DNA of 43,183 nt, taken from positions 1 to 43,183 of the forward strand of contig JAJDDI010000036.1 in assembly GCA_029260375.1 (NCBI GenBank), read 5' to 3'. The notes under the pieces are model-generated. The model was not told the origin of the DNA, searched no databases, and worked only from the letters and a program-made list of their open reading frames with translations. This DNA is from Phycisphaerales bacterium (lineage in GTDB: Bacteria > Planctomycetota > Phycisphaerae > Phycisphaerales > UBA1924). Positions 41,046 through 43,183 of this stretch are shown piece by piece. Each line of letters begins with the position of its first letter. Positions within the stretch are counted from its first letter, which is position 1. The translations under genes were made by a program, and so were the position numbers.

Positions 41046-41838
41046 CTTCGGCGTCCGCCAGCGCACCCATGCAGCACGTGTGGATCCCGATGAGCTGCAG
41101 GTCGGGCACGAAGTGCTCGATGTAGCCGTCGTCTTCGAGCACGCCCATGTCGCCCCCGGTCGCGATGACCTGCGGGTACCCGTCGTAGTGGATCGCGAAC
41201 TGCTCGATCGCGGTCCGCACCAGCCCGCGCAGCGCCGTCGAGACGCCCAACCGCATCGCGCTTGGCGTGTCGCTGCCCCCGGGCCCCCCGTCGGGGGCGG
41301 GACGCTCGAAGTCCAGGCGGGGCAGGGCCGAGGTGTGCTCGGCGAGCGAGGCGAGCATCAAGTTCAGGCCCGGGGCGATGAGCCCGCCGCGGAAGACGCC
41401 GTCGGCGTCGACGTAGTCGATCGTCACCGCGGTCCCCGCGTCCACCACGACGCACGCCTGCCTGGCGCGTGTCGAGGCGCCCAGCGCGTTGAGCATCCGG
41501 TCCTGGCCCAGGGTCGAGGCGTCGGTCAGGGTGTGCGCCAGCGGGATCGTGATGTCCCGCCCGATCCGCAGCGGGGGGGAAGGGAGCCGCTGACGCAGTG
41601 TCGCCTCCAGCGCATCGGCGACCGGGTCGTTGACCGACGCGATGACCGTCACGGCGCCCTCTCTCGAGCCCAGCTCGACCACCGCCTCGGCCAGGGATTT
41701 GGCGTCGGCGTTCTCCAGTGAACGCGGGTCGCTCAGCTCGCGGCCGGCGAACACGCCCAGCCTTGTCCGGGTGTTGCCCACGGCGACCGTGACCAGGCTC
41801 TCGGTGTCGATTACAACGCGTTCGGGGCTCTGACTCAT
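41032..41838 (-). CDS. coaX: Type III pantothenate kinase with altered first motif
   Basis: The 268-residue protein fits CoaX, which phosphorylates pantothenate in the first step of CoA synthesis. Family motifs are DAGTA (133-137), GQDR (111-114) and FRGGLIAPG (149-157). The first ATP-binding motif, normally DxGNT, reads AVGNT (19-23), so the aspartate that binds the metal is Ala19. The protein may be less active or may use another residue. The start at 41838 is set by TACCCT exactly six bases upstream; an ATG nine codons earlier would be before the expected transcript start. The gene overlaps the MnmE-like gene. Confidence 0.85.
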   Translation of the reverse strand: MSQSPERVVIDTESLVTVAVGNTRTRLGVFAGRELSDPRSLENADAKSLAEAVVELGSREGAVTVIASVNDPVADALEATLRQRLPSPPLRIGRDITIPLAHTLTDASTLGQDRMLNALGASTRARQACVVVDAGTAVTIDYVDADGVFRGGLIAPGLNLMLASLAEHTSALPRLDFERPAPDGGPGGSDTPSAMRLGVSTALRGLVRTAIEQFAIHYDGYPQVIATGGDMGVLEDDGYIEHFVPDLQLIGIHTCCMGALADAEDGDD

Positions 41839-41844
41839 GCCCAA

Positions 41845-41850
41845 AGGGTA
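41845..41850 (-). promoter_or_regulatory. Leaderless -10 element TACCCT of coaX
   Basis: The minus strand reads TACCCT, TTGGGC, ATG at 41838. Confidence 0.68.
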
Positions 41851-41881
41851 CGCGTCCCGGGTCACGCCGCCAGCCCGACGC

Positions 41882-41887
41882 TACGCT
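41882..41887 (+). promoter_or_regulatory. -10 element TACGCT before the last gene
   Basis: TACGCT on the plus strand faces away from the coaX element 31 bases to its left. The leader to the ATG at 41952 would be about 58 bases and contains GGAGG. Confidence 0.55.
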
Positions 41888-41951
41888 CGGTGAGGCGGTG
41901 AACCGCTCCCGTTCGCACGACCTGGGCTTGAGCACAAGGACCGGAGGACGG

Positions 41952-42944
41952 ATGACCCGCTGCCGCGTTGATGAGAGCCTGGAGCGGGTCGTGAGCGACG
42001 GGATGTCGTTCCCGCTGGGCGTCTACCCCGTCGAGGAGGTCCAGCCCCAGCAGGGGTACACGATGGAGTTCGAGCCCTCCGACGGCGACGAGGCCGGGGG
42101 CGACTGGGAGGAGTGGCCCGACCGGTACGTGTTCGACATCGTGATCACGTCCGAGCGTCTCGAGAGCCTCTGCCGCCAGCTGTTCTCGCTGCTGCCCGGG
42201 CGGGTGTTCCCGATCATCGACTACATCGGGCACGACGCGTACCGCGAGATCGACCCGTACATCGCGTACGAGCTGGTCGGTCAGGACCGCGTGCTCGACG
42301 CCCTGCGCCGGTACAAGGAGTTTTTCCTCGAGGACGGCATGGTCGGGTTCGGCGCGATGTGCGACGACCCGTTCATTTACGTCTTCGTGGACGAGCACAA
42401 GATCATCACCGTCCGGGTTACGCCCGAGTTCAAGCCCAAGGTCGAGAAGATCCTCGCGGCCTTCGACCTGGACGAGATCGACGAGCCCCGGGGCGCCGAC
42501 GCGACCGCCCACGAGCACCGGGGCGTGCTCCTGGCGCCGCCCGAGCGGCCAGATCTGATGTCCGGTGAAGAAATTGTGGAACACTTGCGCGACGAGTGGC
42601 GCCTGATCCTCAACGTGGACGCCGACGAGAACCTCGACGACGAGGGAAACGAGCTGGGGCAGACCGACTGGCGGTGCCTGGTGCGGTGCTCGTCAGAGAA
42701 GGAGCCGACGGAGCGGTACATGGAGATCGTGCTTCGGGCGTCGAGCCTGAGCGAGGCCGAGGAGGTCGCTTCTGAGGTCGCCTCGGGCCAGATCGACCGG
42801 GAGAGTGCTGGTTCCTGGGTCGATCTGATCATCGTCGCTGGGGACCGGATGCGTCCGGAGCAGACGGCCGAGCTGCTCGAAGCCGTCGGCGGGGGCGAGC
42901 TGGCGATCCCCGAGCACGGCGTCCTCTCCGTCCGGTGGATCTGA
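41952..42944 (+). CDS. Hypothetical acidic protein of 330 residues
   Basis: The protein has no signal peptide or TM helix and is strongly acidic. The first half has a compact alpha/beta look (FDIVITSERLESLCRQLFSL, YIGHDAYREIDPYIAYEL, FIYVFVDEHKIITVRV). The second half has WRLILNVDADENLDDEGNEL and a repeat of short strands. I do not recognise a family. The ATG at 41952 was chosen over the in-frame GTG at 41898 because GGAGG lies four bases upstream and because the -10 box at 41882 implies a leader of ordinary length. It is the only gene between the coaX promoter and the right end. Confidence 0.75.
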   Translation: MTRCRVDESLERVVSDGMSFPLGVYPVEEVQPQQGYTMEFEPSDGDEAGGDWEEWPDRYVFDIVITSERLESLCRQLFSLLPGRVFPIIDYIGHDAYREIDPYIAYELVGQDRVLDALRRYKEFFLEDGMVGFGAMCDDPFIYVFVDEHKIITVRVTPEFKPKVEKILAAFDLDEIDEPRGADATAHEHRGVLLAPPERPDLMSGEEIVEHLRDEWRLILNVDADENLDDEGNELGQTDWRCLVRCSSEKEPTERYMEIVLRASSLSEAEEVASEVASGQIDRESAGSWVDLIIVAGDRMRPEQTAELLEAVGGGELAIPEHGVLSVRWI

Positions 42945-43029
42945 CCTCAACTCCCTCGGAACCGACCGAAGGGACCCGTCGAAGGGGACAGTGACAAGGT
43001 TCTCGGCCCCGCTTTCGAGAGCCGAACAA

Positions 43030-43052
43030 ATGCCGATCGATGAAATCGGCAT
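43030..43052. repeat. Perfect inverted repeat near the right end
   Basis: ATGCCGAT and ATCGGCAT enclose seven bases. It lies ten bases upstream of the -35 box at 43063. No T-run follows, so an operator or activator site is at least as likely as a terminator. Confidence 0.5.
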
Positions 43053-43062
43053 CGACAAAGGT

Positions 43063-43091
43063 TTGCGATCCCTAGTCCGCGTCGCTATCTT
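43063..43091 (+). promoter_or_regulatory. Sigma-70-type promoter facing the right end
   Basis: TTGCGA at 43063-43068, 17 bases, TATCTT at 43086-43091. It is one of the best-spaced promoters in the window and has no gene within the remaining 92 bases. Confidence 0.58.
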
Positions 43092-43183
43092 CTCGGCCCT
43101 GGGCCGAAACGGTCCGCGTCGCGGGTGGGACGGGTCAATCGTCGGGAGGCGAAGGCCCACACGCAGACGCCGCGGGTTGGGTC

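Larger units (their letters stand above)
42945..43183. other. Non-coding right end with hairpin and outward promoter
   Basis: No gene is supported in the last 239 bases. Directly after the stop is an imperfect hairpin (CCCTCGG with CCGAAGGG, 42951-42971) without a T-run. A perfect eight-base-pair hairpin lies at 43030-43052 and a promoter at 43063-43091. The transcribed side (43098 onward) has no start codon with a ribosome site, so it is likely a long leader or a stable RNA beginning outside the window. Confidence 0.55.

Overview
The window is about 43 kb of high-GC DNA (roughly two-thirds GC by eye). It starts in the last bases of a 16S rRNA gene, whose anti-Shine-Dalgarno tail is visible. 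It most likely comes from the Planctomycetota, probably class Phycisphaerae. The grounds are a 16S gene closed by its own intrinsic terminator with no 23S behind it, membrane proteins carrying a CxxCG(F/Y)xLxG...CPECG zinc ribbon, a degenerate GH10-like protein, and mixed leaderless and Shine-Dalgarno gene starts. No species can be named from the sequence alone.

Layout. 1-300: 16S 3' end and terminator. 312-8645 (minus strand): zinc-ribbon membrane protein, phoU, mfd, a membrane-anchored helix-hairpin-helix protein and a GH10-like protein. 8843-9835 (plus): purC. 9837-19568 (minus): a compact six-gene operon with a long multi-TM SPFH protein, HflC-like and HflK-like proteins, an ABC ATPase, an ABC-2 type permease and a large membrane-anchored repeat protein. 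A second ABC-2 permease (20021-21544) is divergent from it. 21545-22653: an AT-richer stretch with a COG4705-type membrane protein. 22654-24652 (minus): a GT4/GT5-type glycosyltransferase and a small hypothetical gene. 24809-24892: tRNA-Leu(GAG) with promoter and terminator. 25004-30247 (plus): an exported protein with one CX4CH site, a coiled-coil lipoprotein, a plant-type ferredoxin-NADP reductase and an exported HEAT-like protein. 30299-33204: an oppA-oppB pair with no oppC/D/F. 33210-36562 (minus): M48 peptidase, a second zinc-ribbon protein, a small hypothetical and trpG/pabA. 36601-37910 (plus): MTA/SAH nucleosidase and ogt. 37907-41838 (minus): RluD-type pseudouridine synthase, a YfgM-like protein, a short MnmE-like GTPase and coaX. 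41952-42944 (plus): a conserved-looking hypothetical. The end (42945-43183) is non-coding, with a hairpin and a promoter that fires out of the window.

Two things stand out. First, eight genes have a TANNNT hexamer exactly six bases before an ATG or GTG start, so their transcripts are probably leaderless. Genes inside operons and several with longer leaders use GGAGG-like sites or overlapping stop/start codons instead. The rule moves several starts (for example coaX to 41838 and the HhH protein to 6813) and puts the obvious mfd ATG in doubt. Second, the operon at 9837-19568 joins three SPFH-domain proteins to an ABC-2 transporter and a large periplasm-facing repeat protein, with a paralogous permease divergent next door. 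I know of no described system with this composition; it is the best candidate here for a new membrane-organising or export machine.
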